Below are positions 26,601-34,386 of a stretch of 64,000 nt of DNA, piece by piece (within the stretch, counting starts at the first letter, position 1; each line of letters starts with the position of its first letter). The position numbers were made by a program, and so were the translations under genes. The stretch is from CAWAND01 sp963807065 (GTDB lineage: Bacteria > Chloroflexota > Anaerolineae > Anaerolineales > E44-bin32): positions 1,178,001 through 1,242,000 of the forward strand of contig CAWDZQ010000004.1 of assembly GCA_963807065.1 (NCBI GenBank). The letters are read 5' to 3'. The notes beneath the pieces are model-generated. The model saw only the letters and a list, made by a program, of their open reading frames with translations. It had not been told where the DNA came from and ran no database searches.

Positions 26601-27170
26601 TACTACGACGGCTTGGGCAGCGGGCCGGAAGGGCGGCTTTATCCAGGCGCCAACGACAACGCCAGCGGTGTGGCGGCCATGCTCGAAATGGCCCGCATTC
26701 TGAAGGACACTCCCTACCCTCCGAAGAAGACGATCGTGTTCGTAGCCTGGTCTGGCGGAGAGCGCGGAAGCGGTTTCAGCGTGACCAACACCATGAATGC
26801 CAAGATCGGCTTCAGTCGGCTGACGGTGGAGGCAGTCCTGGAGCTCGGCGGCATGGCCCAGGGTTCCGGCGACGGCCTGGCGCTCGGGCAGGGCACCAGC
26901 TACCGCCTGAGCCGGCTCTTCCAACAGGCAGGTACACGCCTGGGCGTGCCCGTCACCACCCGCGGCCGCGGCCCGCATTTTGGCCTGCCGGTGCTCTCTG
27001 GGTTCGGCGACCGGACTGCCCTCAGCGCCTACCTAAGCTGGAATGGTTCCGACCAGGGGGTGCACACGACCGAGGATACTGCGGCCTCGCTCGACCCTTC
27101 CAAACTGGCCCGCTCCGGCCAGACGGCGCTGCTGGTGTTGAGTGTCCTCAGCCGCGAAGAGACCTACTAA
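23631..27170 (+). CDS. fusion: DppB-like permease + DppC-like permease + degenerate M28 peptidase domain
   Basis: A 1179-residue membrane protein with three usually separate units. Residues about 1-320 resemble an oligopeptide/nickel permease of the DppB type, with the EAA-loop region YIRTARSKGLVQWVVLTRHAL in outline and LPVVEFFFGWPGLG. About 360-700 resemble a DppC-type permease (TDILGRDLQALVLAGARQT, EGARVIGARDLGILLRHVVPN). About 720-1179 match the M28 zinc aminopeptidase fold, with the PGANDNASGVAAMLE motif. Three M28 active-site positions are changed: the first zinc His is Tyr991 (AYYDG), the catalytic Glu is Gly1043 (WSGGERG) and the Asp of NLDM is Gly1073; Asp1009, Glu1044 and His1145 remain. 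No ATPase or binding-protein gene is adjacent. TTG at 23631 is preferred (GGGAGG six bases upstream). Confidence 0.88.
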   Translation: MDEVFRKPWVAVAARRLAGAVLVLAVIAYLTLFGLLLAQRGQQGLPADPRNAAVEALSAGVGLLLHHPAQLTWHHQNYPAGQLVRMLFLRSSALLGLGLLLAVIVGVPVGALAAVRRHRRRASLVVIASILGISTPSFMLGMLFWMADIWVHRTFDVGVLPTSGFGWDLHMVLPALVLSARPLAQVMQVAYVSLSDVLQQDYIRTARSKGLVQWVVLTRHALVNASVPILTTLGTSLRFSLASLPVVEFFFGWPGLGLSLLDAIQAGDTALVVDLILALGALFLLVNGLLELLLPVLDPRLRDAEAGVQRQALDPSWPARWRRWTRRVHAWIRSLRSRPEAMRRPGPGLRSPPSAVEIGTDEQAPDGRHEAGRLVRQALRSPALIFGCVLLAGLLVAVFVGPRFSSQSPFKTHGVMMFEGTISAPPFPPSMTFPWGTDILGRDLQALVLAGARQTIILALLATLARLTLGTVLGALAGWWRGGSIDGVVSGAIGVWASFPSTLFAMILILALGIQQGVGVFVLGLSLVGWGEVAQFVRGKVVAIKSEPYVEGARVIGARDLGILLRHVVPNLVPSLLVLAMLEMGGVLLLLAELGFLNIFLGGGYTVELLGTQGLAGIPYHYSDVPEWGALLANVRDWWRAYPWLGWYPGAAFFIAILTFNLLGEGLRRFIDRSRVNLSRWINRYAVLAGALIVLGGFWLIRSSAPLSRYLPQAERFDAQRALATVDTLSGPPFGGRESGQPGAEAAADAIAAQMQAIGLFPGGDNDGYLQTLIQAGIHLDGTPELARLGPSGEGVESFVYRRDFVEDVGGRGKNSAEGRVVGLALGPSSGADDTDPYGLSGRDLGGSILIVHQADLAPALDRLANGVLVIADTSERLQRKDLYKIGRANLTPPSYSVPMMFISRELADRLLRGTGQSLAEFESARAALEPGGAFVTASGDTLRMTIPIVDTSERGEPVINVIGYIPGEGAAVRTAAGASLDSQVIIVSAYYDGLGSGPEGRLYPGANDNASGVAAMLEMARILKDTPYPPKKTIVFVAWSGGERGSGFSVTNTMNAKIGFSRLTVEAVLELGGMAQGSGDGLALGQGTSYRLSRLFQQAGTRLGVPVTTRGRGPHFGLPVLSGFGDRTALSAYLSWNGSDQGVHTTEDTAASLDPSKLARSGQTALLVLSVLSREETY

Positions 27171-27391
27171 AGGCGACCTTCGCCGCGTCTGACCTGATCC
27201 CCACCGGCTTAGAAACGCACCCATCCTCAACGTACCCGACCTTGCATGCCGGAGGACACCTTTCGGGGTTGTTCATGACAGACGACATGGTGAAAATAGT
27301 ACAAAAAATGATAAACCTACCTTTACTGGGATCCGGGAGAAAACCTGCCTCGACCGTTCCTGCCGGTGACCGGGTAAAGGGAGAGTTAGTC

Positions 27392-27883
27392 ATGCAAGCT
27401 TCAAAGCAAGAACTCATCCAAGAACTTCACGCCATCCCCTGGTTTCAGGAGTTGTCCAGCAAGCACTTCGATCGCCTGATCGAGATGGCCAGCCTGCGCG
27501 ATGTCGAAACGGGTGAGGAGCTGTACCGGGAAGGAGACCGGCAGGATTACGTGTACATCATCCTGGCCGGGCGGATCGCTTCCGACATGAATGTGCCCGG
27601 CCGCGGCCGGCTGCGCCTTTACACCTCCGAGCCGATGGACGTCGTGGGCTGGTCCGGCATAACCCCGGTCCTGCGTCAAAGGACGGCGTCGGCGATGGCC
27701 ATTATGCCCAGCCGGTTGGCGGCGTTCGACGCCATGGCGCTTCGTAAAGCTTGCGAGGCCGATCACGATCTCGGCTACGTGGTCATGCGCCGCCTGGCCA
27801 ACGTGGTGGCAGCGCGCCTGTTGGTTACTCGGCTGCAGCTGGTGGACATGTTTTCGCATCCGGTTGAAGGGGGACCATCGTGA
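27392..27883 (+). CDS. cyclic-nucleotide-binding-domain protein without HTH, first gene of the hydrogenase operon
   Basis: A 163-residue Crp/Fnr-type sensor domain: IPWFQELSSKHFDRLIEMA, ETGEELYREGDRQDYVYIIL and a degenerate phosphate cassette (EPMDVVGWSGITPVLRQRTAS), followed by the C-helix MRRLANVVAARLLVTRL and then the end. There is no DNA-binding domain. Start at 27392 is supported by GGGAGAG seven bases upstream; an in-frame ATG at 27275 would add 39 residues of low-complexity character. Its stop overlaps the GTG of the hydrogenase beta-subunit gene (GTGA), so it is made together with the enzyme. I have seen such domains next to group 3b hydrogenases, but their function is not established. 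Confidence 0.82.
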   Translation: MQASKQELIQELHAIPWFQELSSKHFDRLIEMASLRDVETGEELYREGDRQDYVYIILAGRIASDMNVPGRGRLRLYTSEPMDVVGWSGITPVLRQRTASAMAIMPSRLAAFDAMALRKACEADHDLGYVVMRRLANVVAARLLVTRLQLVDMFSHPVEGGPS

Positions 27884-29004
27884 CCTATTCCAAGGCCGAC
27901 GACACGCCCGTGCTTGGGATCGGACGGGACGGCCTGCAGGCGCTAATCGAGGTCCTGCGTAGCGAAGGTTATGAGACCCTCGGGCCGGTGGTGCGGGACG
28001 CCGCCATAGCCACGGGACCGGTCGACGATGTCAGCCTGCTCCCCAGGGGCTGGCTGAGCGAGCAGGACGGCGGGCGGTACCGTCTGGTTGAGGGCGGCCA
28101 CGAAAGGTTCTTTGACGTGACCCCCGGCGCCGATGGCTGGAAACGCTACCTGTTTCCGCCGCGCCAGCCCATGTTCGATCTTGAAGCTGAAGACGGTGCC
28201 TGGCGAGCCCGGGCCATCGAACCCGATGCGCCGAAGCGCGCCCTGATCGGCGTGCGCCCCTGCGAACTGGCGGCGATCCAAATGCAAGACCTGATCTTCC
28301 TCCGTCCGCCCTACGCCGACCCGGCCTACAAGGCCCGGCGCGATAACTTGCTGCTGGTGGTCGTCAATTGCCTGCATCCCGGCGATACCTGTTTCTGTGC
28401 CTCGGTCGGAACCGGGCCGAGGGCCGAGGCGGGCTACGATCTGTGCCTGACCGAACTGGATCAGGGCTTTCTGGTCGAGGTTGGGTCGGCGAAAGGCGAC
28501 GCCCTGGTCTCAGCCATCCGAGCTCGTCCAGCCTCGGCTGATTGGCTCGAGGCCGTTGAAGTCGGCTTGGCTCGCGCCCGGGAAAGCATGGGCCGCCAGC
28601 TGGACATCGAAGATCTTCCCCAGCGCATGCTCTCCAATTTGGAGCATCCCCATTGGGATACCGTCGCCCAGCGTTGTCTGGGCTGCGGCTCGTGCGCCAT
28701 GGTCTGCCCCACGTGCTTTTGTTGGGATGCTGAGGAGATTCAAGTGGTAGGGGACGGGGTACAGGGCCGCGTGCGGGTTTGGGACACGTGCTTCAATCCG
28801 GACCACTCCTACCATGCCGGAGGCGGAACGCGTCAGACGGTACGTTCACGCTATCGCCAATGGCTCACCCACAAGCTCGGCTCGTGGGTTGAACAATTCG
28901 GCGCCTTGGGCTGCGTGGGCTGTGGGCGGTGCATCACCTGGTGCCCTGCCGGGATCGATTTGACGGTAGAAACGAATGCCTTTCAGCAGGAGCCGGAACG
29001 ATGA
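27880..29004 (+). CDS. hydB: group 3b NiFe hydrogenase (sulfhydrogenase) beta subunit, 4Fe-4S dicluster protein
   Basis: The electron-transfer subunit linking the hydrogenase module to the flavoprotein subunit; called HydB or HyhB in Pyrococcus. The 374 residues show a family N-terminal domain with ALIGVRPCELAAIQMQD and HPGDTCFCASVGTGP, then two [4Fe-4S] binding segments, CLGCGSCAMVCPTCFCWD (about residues 267-284) and CVGCGRCITWCP (about 347-358). GTG start overlaps the preceding cNMP-domain gene by four bases, and its stop overlaps hydG by ATGA. These overlaps run through the whole operon. Confidence 0.93.
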   Translation: MTYSKADDTPVLGIGRDGLQALIEVLRSEGYETLGPVVRDAAIATGPVDDVSLLPRGWLSEQDGGRYRLVEGGHERFFDVTPGADGWKRYLFPPRQPMFDLEAEDGAWRARAIEPDAPKRALIGVRPCELAAIQMQDLIFLRPPYADPAYKARRDNLLLVVVNCLHPGDTCFCASVGTGPRAEAGYDLCLTELDQGFLVEVGSAKGDALVSAIRARPASADWLEAVEVGLARARESMGRQLDIEDLPQRMLSNLEHPHWDTVAQRCLGCGSCAMVCPTCFCWDAEEIQVVGDGVQGRVRVWDTCFNPDHSYHAGGGTRQTVRSRYRQWLTHKLGSWVEQFGALGCVGCGRCITWCPAGIDLTVETNAFQQEPER

Positions 29005-29864
29005 CCACGGCCGACGTCGCAGGCGACCTCACACCAACAGCCTGGATGGCTCCGCAGCCGGTGCGGATCGAAGGCATCGTGGCGGAAACCGTCAATGTGG
29101 CCACCTACCGACTGGCCTTCATCGATCAGTCACTCAACCAGGCTTACCGTTTTCGGCCCGGTCAATTCAACATGCTGTATGTCCCCGGCGTGGGTGAAGC
29201 CGCCATTTCCATCAGCTCTGATCCGGAAGACCATGCCGGCGTCGATCACACCATCCGCTTTGTGGGCAACGTCACCGGCGCTATACGCCGGATGGCGGTG
29301 GGTGACAGCCTGGGCCTGAGGGGGCCGTTCGGTCAACCCTGGCCGCTGGAAGCTCATCCCGGCGCGGACGTCGTCATCGCCGCCGGCGGGATCGGTCTGC
29401 CGCCCCTGCGGCCGGTTATCCACCAGCTCATCAAGCGCCGCAAGGACTTCGGCCGAATCGTCGTGCTCTACGGCGCCCGATCACCGGACGAACTGCTCTT
29501 CACCAAGACCTTCGACGACTGGAAGGCCCATGGGATTGAGATCGAAGTCACCGTTGACCGGGCCGATGCCAGCTGGCAGGGTCAGGTAGGCGTTGTGCCC
29601 ATGCTCTTCTACCGTCTGCGCCTGGATCCCGCCAAAACTGTGGTCTTCAGCTGCGGTCCGGAGATCATGATGCGCTTCGTGGTGTTCGAAGCGCTGGCCC
29701 GCAAGATACCCGCCGATCGGATCTTTCTGTCGATGGAGCGCAATATGCGCTGTGGGCAGGGTGCCTGCGGCCACTGTCAGATTGGCCCCTACTTCGTCTG
29801 CCAGGACGGGCCGGTGTTTAGCTACGCGCGGCTCGAACCCTTCTTCGGCGTGGAGGACTTCTGA
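29001..29864 (+). CDS. hydG: group 3b NiFe hydrogenase gamma subunit, FAD/NAD(P)-binding
   Basis: The diaphorase subunit that exchanges electrons with NAD(P)H. The 287 residues have a ferredoxin-reductase-like FAD domain (about 20-110, FRPGQFNMLYVPGVGE and AAISISSDP), a NAD(P)-binding domain with IAAGGIGLPPLRPVI and VVFSCGPEIMMRF, and a C-terminal [2Fe-2S] segment CGQGACGHCQIGPYFVC. This arrangement matches HydG/HyhG of sulfhydrogenases and relatives of dihydroorotate dehydrogenase PyrK. Start at 29001 creates an ATGA overlap with hydB; a longer upstream frame is ignored. Confidence 0.93.
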   Translation: MTTADVAGDLTPTAWMAPQPVRIEGIVAETVNVATYRLAFIDQSLNQAYRFRPGQFNMLYVPGVGEAAISISSDPEDHAGVDHTIRFVGNVTGAIRRMAVGDSLGLRGPFGQPWPLEAHPGADVVIAAGGIGLPPLRPVIHQLIKRRKDFGRIVVLYGARSPDELLFTKTFDDWKAHGIEIEVTVDRADASWQGQVGVVPMLFYRLRLDPAKTVVFSCGPEIMMRFVVFEALARKIPADRIFLSMERNMRCGQGACGHCQIGPYFVCQDGPVFSYARLEPFFGVEDF

Positions 29865-30655
29865 TGGTCTCTTCGCACACACCAACCGTGGCCGTCTACA
29901 AGTTTTCGTCTTGTGACGGGTGCCAGCTCTCGCTGCTCAATTTGGAAGATGAGCTGCTGACCCTGGCGCATCAGTTGACCTTCGCCTACTTCTTGGAGGC
30001 CAGTCGAGAGACCACCCCCGGCCCTTACGACATCGCCCTGGTCGAAGGATCCGTCACAACGCCCGAAGAGGCGGAGCGGATCCAGACGATCCGGCATCAG
30101 GCCAAGACCCTGATCGCGCTGGGGACCTGCGCCACCAGCGGGGGCATCCAGGCGCTGCGCAACCTGACCAGCGTTGATTCCCTGTCGGACGCCGTCTATC
30201 CTCACCCGGAGTGGCTCGACCCGCTTGATCGGGTTTCACCCATCTCAGACCATGTGACGGTGGATTATGAGTTGTGGGGCTGTCCGGTGGACAAGCACCA
30301 GCTTCTGGAACTGTTCCAGGCGCTGGTCGCCGGCCGCCGTCCGGTGCTTTCGCGCACCAGTGTCTGCGCCGAGTGCAAGCGTAGGAATCAGGTGTGTATC
30401 TTGGTGGCGGAGGGCGTTCCCTGCCTGGGGCCGATCACTCGGGCCGGATGCGGAGCCCTGTGTCCGGGGTTTGGACGAGGTTGCTACGGTTGCTTTGGCC
30501 CACTGCCTGAGGCCCAGGGAGAATCCATGCTGGCCATTCTGGACGCTTCTGAGCGCCACCAGGGCGAAATCCGTCAGCTTCTGCAACATGTCAACTGCAA
30601 CGCGCCGGGATTTCGGACCATCGTGGCCCGCCGGCTGGCGGAGGCGAAGTCATGA
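29864..30655 (+). CDS. hydD: group 3b NiFe hydrogenase small (delta) subunit
   Basis: The small subunit carries the chain of Fe-S clusters between the NiFe site and the beta/gamma subunits. Of 263 residues, the proximal cluster is ligated by CDGC near residue 17-20, the Cys of ALGTCATSGG and a Cys in WGCPVDKHQLLE. The C-terminal part has SVCAECKRRNQVC and a Cys-rich run ending RGCYGCFGP, enough for two further clusters. There is no Tat signal peptide, consistent with a cytoplasmic group 3 enzyme. ATG overlaps the hydG stop by one base (TGATG). Confidence 0.94.
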   Translation: MVSSHTPTVAVYKFSSCDGCQLSLLNLEDELLTLAHQLTFAYFLEASRETTPGPYDIALVEGSVTTPEEAERIQTIRHQAKTLIALGTCATSGGIQALRNLTSVDSLSDAVYPHPEWLDPLDRVSPISDHVTVDYELWGCPVDKHQLLELFQALVAGRRPVLSRTSVCAECKRRNQVCILVAEGVPCLGPITRAGCGALCPGFGRGCYGCFGPLPEAQGESMLAILDASERHQGEIRQLLQHVNCNAPGFRTIVARRLAEAKS

Positions 30656-31935
30656 AGACGATCGAGGTGCCGGCCCTGGCTCGCGTCGAAGGCGAAGGCG
30701 GTCTGTTCGTCCGTCTGGACGGTGATCAGGTGGCCGATCTAAAGCTGAACATCTACGAGCCCCCCCGCTTCTTTGAAGGCTTTCTGCGAGGCCGCCATTT
30801 CCAGGAGATCCCGGACATCACTGCCCGAATTTGCGGCATCTGCCCAGTGGCCTATCAGATGTCATCCATCCTTGCTCTGGAGAAGGCTCTGGGCGTCACC
30901 GTCACGGACGAGGTCAACGCTCTCAGGCACCTGTTCTACGCCGCCGAGTACATCGAAAGCCACGCCCTGCATATGTTCATGCTTCAGGCGCCCGACCTGC
31001 TCGACCATCAGAGTGCCCTCAGCCTGGCGGCCGAAGACCCCGAGCTGGTGAGGAAGGCTCTGCGGCTCAAGAAGGTCGGTAACGAAGTGCTGAAAGCTGT
31101 TGGGGGACGTTCGGTCCATCCGGTCAATGCCTGTATAGGGGGCTTCTACCGCTGGCCAGATCGCTCGGTGCTCCAGTCTCTCGTGCCGGATCTCGCTTGG
31201 GGCTTGGAGGCCGCCAAAGAAGCCTTTCTGTGGGCGGCCGAGCTCGACTTCCCCGACTTCGAAGAAGAATACGAATGCGTGGCGCTGCACGACGATGGCC
31301 GCTACGCGATCATGGAAGGCGCGGTCCGCTCGTCGGTTCACGGCGATCTGGCCGTGGACAGTTTCCAGAACGACTACGTGGAATTCCAAGTGCCGCATTC
31401 GACGGCCCTCCACAGCCACTCGCACGGCAGCGGCCCCTATCTCGTCGGACCGCTGGCGAGACTCAACCTCAACTATGGGCAACTTCGGCCGGAGGCTGCC
31501 AGCCTGGCGGAGCACGTCGGCCTGAACGTCCCGGTCAAGAATCCGTACAAGGCACTCTTGGCGCGGGGCCTGGAACTGGTTCAGGCCTACGCTGAGGCTC
31601 TTGAGCTGGTGCGGTCCTTTCAGCCGATCGGTCCCAGCCATGCCCAGGTGACCCCGCGCGCCGGCGAAGGCGCGGCGGCCACGGAGGCGCCGCGCGGCCT
31701 GCTGTTTCACCGTTACCGCCTGGATGAATCCGGTAGGGTTGAAGCGGCGCGCATTGTGCCCCCGACGGCTCAAAACCTGTCCCGCATAGAAGCCGATCTG
31801 CGTGGTCTGCTGCCGGGGATCTACGATCAGGCGGATGAAGACATCAGCCTGGCTTGCGAGGCCTTGGTGAGGGCGTACGATCCGTGTATATCGTGCTCGA
31901 CTCACTTTCTGACGCTGGATCTGGAGCGCGTGTGA
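30652..31935 (+). CDS. hydA: group 3b NiFe hydrogenase large (alpha) catalytic subunit
   Basis: The catalytic subunit binding the NiFe(CN)2CO centre. The 427 residues begin with TIEVPALARVEGEGG and hold the N-terminal nickel ligands in ARICGICPVAYQ (near residues 60-66) and the C-terminal ligands in DPCISCSTH near residue 414. The nine residues after that His form the peptide removed during maturation, so the adjacent protease gene has a substrate. Group 3b enzymes reversibly couple H2 to NAD(P)(H), and some reduce sulfur to H2S. ATGA overlap with hydD; the stop overlaps the GTG of the protease gene. Confidence 0.96.
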   Translation: MKTIEVPALARVEGEGGLFVRLDGDQVADLKLNIYEPPRFFEGFLRGRHFQEIPDITARICGICPVAYQMSSILALEKALGVTVTDEVNALRHLFYAAEYIESHALHMFMLQAPDLLDHQSALSLAAEDPELVRKALRLKKVGNEVLKAVGGRSVHPVNACIGGFYRWPDRSVLQSLVPDLAWGLEAAKEAFLWAAELDFPDFEEEYECVALHDDGRYAIMEGAVRSSVHGDLAVDSFQNDYVEFQVPHSTALHSHSHGSGPYLVGPLARLNLNYGQLRPEAASLAEHVGLNVPVKNPYKALLARGLELVQAYAEALELVRSFQPIGPSHAQVTPRAGEGAAATEAPRGLLFHRYRLDESGRVEAARIVPPTAQNLSRIEADLRGLLPGIYDQADEDISLACEALVRAYDPCISCSTHFLTLDLERV

Positions 31936-32447
31936 CCGGCCCAACTGCATCTCCCGAGAGCCTGGTGGTCGGGATCGGCCCGCCGCTTCGAGGTGACGAT
32001 TCGTCCGGTCCCATGGCGGTGGCCCGTTGGCAAAAACGCTGGGGTTCGGCGAGTCGCCCACCGGTCAAAGTCATCTGCCTGGAAGCTCCCGGCCTGAGCC
32101 TGCTCGACGTCATGGATGGGCGGCGCAAGGTGGTGCTGGTGGACGCTGTGAACAGCGGCGCGCTGCCGGGCACGCTGCACCAGCTCTCGATCGAGTCGCT
32201 GCAAGCTTTTTGCAGCGACGGGCGGTCGGCGCACGGCTGGGGGGTGGGGGAGACGCTGGCTCTGGCGCGTCTGGTGTGCCCGGAGCGCCTGCCCGAGGAT
32301 CTTCAGATCGTCGGAATCGAGGTCGATGGGGTCGAGCTGGGAAGAGAGCTCAGCCCACTGGTGACGTCTTGCCTGGACGGCGCCGCCGATCTGATCGAGA
32401 CCTGCGTCCAGAGCGGTCCGAAAACCATGGCAGGCGATTCGGCCTGA
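31932..32447 (+). CDS. NiFe-hydrogenase maturation endopeptidase (M52 family)
   Basis: Cleaves the C-terminal peptide of the large subunit after nickel insertion. The GTG at 31932 overlaps the hydA stop as GTGA and gives 171 residues. The start LVVGIGPPLRGDDSSGP matches the M52 signature GxGNxLxGDDxxG with its nickel-sensing acidic residue, although the usual Asn is Pro. A second conserved segment is VVLVDAVNSGALPGTLH, and the third metal-ligand region is HGWGVGETLALAR. HypA-F genes for cofactor synthesis are not in the window and must lie elsewhere. Confidence 0.92.
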   Translation: MTGPTASPESLVVGIGPPLRGDDSSGPMAVARWQKRWGSASRPPVKVICLEAPGLSLLDVMDGRRKVVLVDAVNSGALPGTLHQLSIESLQAFCSDGRSAHGWGVGETLALARLVCPERLPEDLQIVGIEVDGVELGRELSPLVTSCLDGAADLIETCVQSGPKTMAGDSA

Positions 32448-32542
32448 GATGAATTTCTGATACATTGGGAATGTGGCCAGCATCCGGTGAGATCCGACCG
32501 GCAAGGTACGAAAGGGCGCGCTCCCGCGGCAAAGGAGACGAC

Positions 32543-32917
32543 ATGAGCGATCCGACTAGGGACGAAAGCGATCTCGTGGGGGAATTCCGCCAGCTGACCC
32601 AAAATCTGAAGACGGCCATGCAGGCCGCCTGGGACAGCCCGGGCAGACACCAGCTCCAAGAGGATCTTAAGGTGGGCGCGGAGGACATGCGTCAGACCTT
32701 CAGTCAACTGGCCTCTGATTTCTCCAAGAGCGAGACCGGGCAACAGTTGAAGAGTGATCTGGAGAAACTGGGCGACAGGGCTAAAAGCGGCGAGCTTGAA
32801 ACGCAGATTCGCGCCGAGCTTGTGGGCCTGCTCCAGAGGGTGAACAAGGAACTCCAGGCCGCCTCGGAGAGGATGGCCGAGCCCGGGGAGAGCCCGCCCG
32901 ACAGCGGTACGTCATAG
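32543..32917 (+). CDS. small coiled-coil protein of unknown function
   Basis: A 124-residue highly charged, almost fully helical protein without cysteines or membrane segments. It begins MSDPTRDESDLVGEFRQLTQ and has heptad-like runs around residues 12-105 (FRQLTQNLKTAMQAAW, MRQTFSQLASDFSKS, LVGLLQRVNKELQAASERM), then a Pro/Gly/Ser tail. Such proteins are common in Chloroflexota, but I do not recognise the family. The ATG at 32543 is fixed by AAAGGAG five bases upstream. It stands 95 bases after the hydrogenase protease. The following 291-base gap contains no recognised element beyond AT-rich bases near 33005-33030 that could be a promoter. Confidence 0.7.
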   Translation: MSDPTRDESDLVGEFRQLTQNLKTAMQAAWDSPGRHQLQEDLKVGAEDMRQTFSQLASDFSKSETGQQLKSDLEKLGDRAKSGELETQIRAELVGLLQRVNKELQAASERMAEPGESPPDSGTS

Positions 32918-33208
32918 GGGGAAACAGCCTGAGCCCGATCCGCCCGGCCGCGACACGGCGGAAGATTGCATCGGGGACTGGTGTACGGCGCTGGACAATA
33001 ACCTCAGCTTGATTCATAATAGAACATATGGTGCATACACGGCTTGGTCCAGGGGAGGTCCGGGCCCACGGGATGCGCCAAGAACGTTGGGTGGTTGGGG
33101 GGGGATCCCTCTTGCTTCAAAGGTACACCGGCGGAGTTGCTGGACCTTGGGTTGTCGCCGCGCTCTCCTGGCGAAAGCACTCGAGGGAGGGCCGACGCGG
33201 GAAGGCGA

Positions 33209-34153
33209 ATGACTGAGTCTGAAGCCACAATTCATCTCGCGGGCAAAATCCTCATCGCCGACGACGAAGAGGAGTTTCGCCGACTCCTCTCTCGCCGAGC
33301 CGAACGTCTTGGCCTGTCGGTCACGGAGGCCGCTGACGGACAGAAGGCGCTCACCGCCGTTCGTGGCAATGATTTTGATCTGTTGGTGCTGGACATCTAC
33401 ATGCCGGGCGCATCCGGCCTTGAGGTCCTCCGGGTTGGGCGTGAGCGGGATCCCGATCTTCAGGCCATCGTAATGACGGCCTATGCTACGGTAAACAACG
33501 CCATCGAAGCCTTGCGCGCCGGGGCCTATGACTACTTGGTCAAACCGCTGGATTCTCTGGAAGCTTTCGACCTCGCCTTGAAGCGAGCGGTTGGCTTTCG
33601 CGGCCTGCTTCGGGAGAACCGGCGGCTGTTCGAAGAGGTCCAGCGCCTGGCGATAACCGACGCGCTGACCGGGCTCTACAACCGGCGCAGGCTGGACGAG
33701 GCCCTCGAGCTCGAGCTGGAGCGCGTGCGCCGCTACGGCCGTAGTCTCTCCACCATCATGATCGACCTCGACAACCTGAAGCACATCAATGACGCCCATG
33801 GTCATGCGGCAGGCGATGAGATTCTCAGGCGGGTGGCCAGGGTCATCGAAGGTGAGGCCCGCCGGATCGACACGCCGGTTCGCTACGGCGGCGACGAATT
33901 CTTGATCCTGCTGCCAGAGGCCAATCTGAAGGAAGCGACCATTCTGGCGGAGCGGATTGCTGCCCGCTGCCAGGACCTTTCGGTGGGGGGCGAGTTTGTT
34001 TCCTTCAGCTTGGGTGTGGTGGAATGGGGGCCGGGAATCTCCTCCACGGAGGATCTGCTCTTCGAGGCCGATCAGGCCCTTTATGAGGCCAAGCAGGCCG
34101 GCGGCAAGCGCATTTCGGCCGGCCAGGAGCTGCTGCTCGCCTGGCCCGAGTGA
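33209..34153 (+). CDS. response regulator with diguanylate cyclase output (REC-GGDEF)
   Basis: A 314-residue regulator predicted to synthesise cyclic di-GMP when phosphorylated. Residues about 12-130 are a receiver: KILIADDEEEFRRLL, phosphoacceptor Asp in LLVLDIYMPGASG, and Lys in YDYLVKPLDS. A short helix (LRENRRLFEEVQRLA) leads into a GGDEF domain with TDALTGLYNRRRLDEAL, MIDLDNLKHINDAHGHAAGD, and an intact RYGGDEFLIL active site. No RxxD inhibitory site was seen just before the GGDEF motif. The start at 33209 has GGGAAGG just upstream; in-frame upstream codons at 33044 are rejected because they cross low-quality sequence. A terminator follows immediately. Confidence 0.92.
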   Translation: MTESEATIHLAGKILIADDEEEFRRLLSRRAERLGLSVTEAADGQKALTAVRGNDFDLLVLDIYMPGASGLEVLRVGRERDPDLQAIVMTAYATVNNAIEALRAGAYDYLVKPLDSLEAFDLALKRAVGFRGLLRENRRLFEEVQRLAITDALTGLYNRRRLDEALELELERVRRYGRSLSTIMIDLDNLKHINDAHGHAAGDEILRRVARVIEGEARRIDTPVRYGGDEFLILLPEANLKEATILAERIAARCQDLSVGGEFVSFSLGVVEWGPGISSTEDLLFEADQALYEAKQAGGKRISAGQELLLAWPE

Positions 34154-34154
34154 G

Positions 34155-34179
34155 GGCGGCCCTCCGCCGCCTTGTTTTT
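34155..34179 (+). terminator. Rho-independent terminator after the REC-GGDEF gene
   Basis: A GGCGGC / GCCGCC stem with a five-base loop followed directly by TTGTTTTT, two bases after the stop codon's T. This is the most canonical terminator in the window. Confidence 0.8.
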
Positions 34180-34197
34180 CCTAACGCCAAATTCCAA

Positions 34198-34215
34198 TTG
34201 TGAAATTCGTCACAA
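34198..34215. promoter_or_regulatory. 18-bp palindrome, Rex/CRP-type operator (copy 3, before the Agl23-NHL gene)
   Basis: TTGTGAAATTCGTCACAA, one mismatch from TTGTGAA-N4-TTCACAA. With TTGTGA as -35, a TCTATT hexamer lies at 17-base spacing, a plausible promoter for the gene at 34387. Located between the terminator above and the 34387 start. Confidence 0.6.
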
Positions 34216-34386
34216 GCCGTTCTATTCAGCTTTCGGCTTGGTAGGATAAGGCCATTGGTCATCCACGCCGAGCGGCGCGAGGGCCTGGGATCGATGGCCG
34301 CCCCCGCAGCGGGTTCGGGCGAGTCGTTGGGGGTGAAGTAGGTGTAAACTTGTCACCTAATCTTTGGATATCGTGCCAATGGGTCC

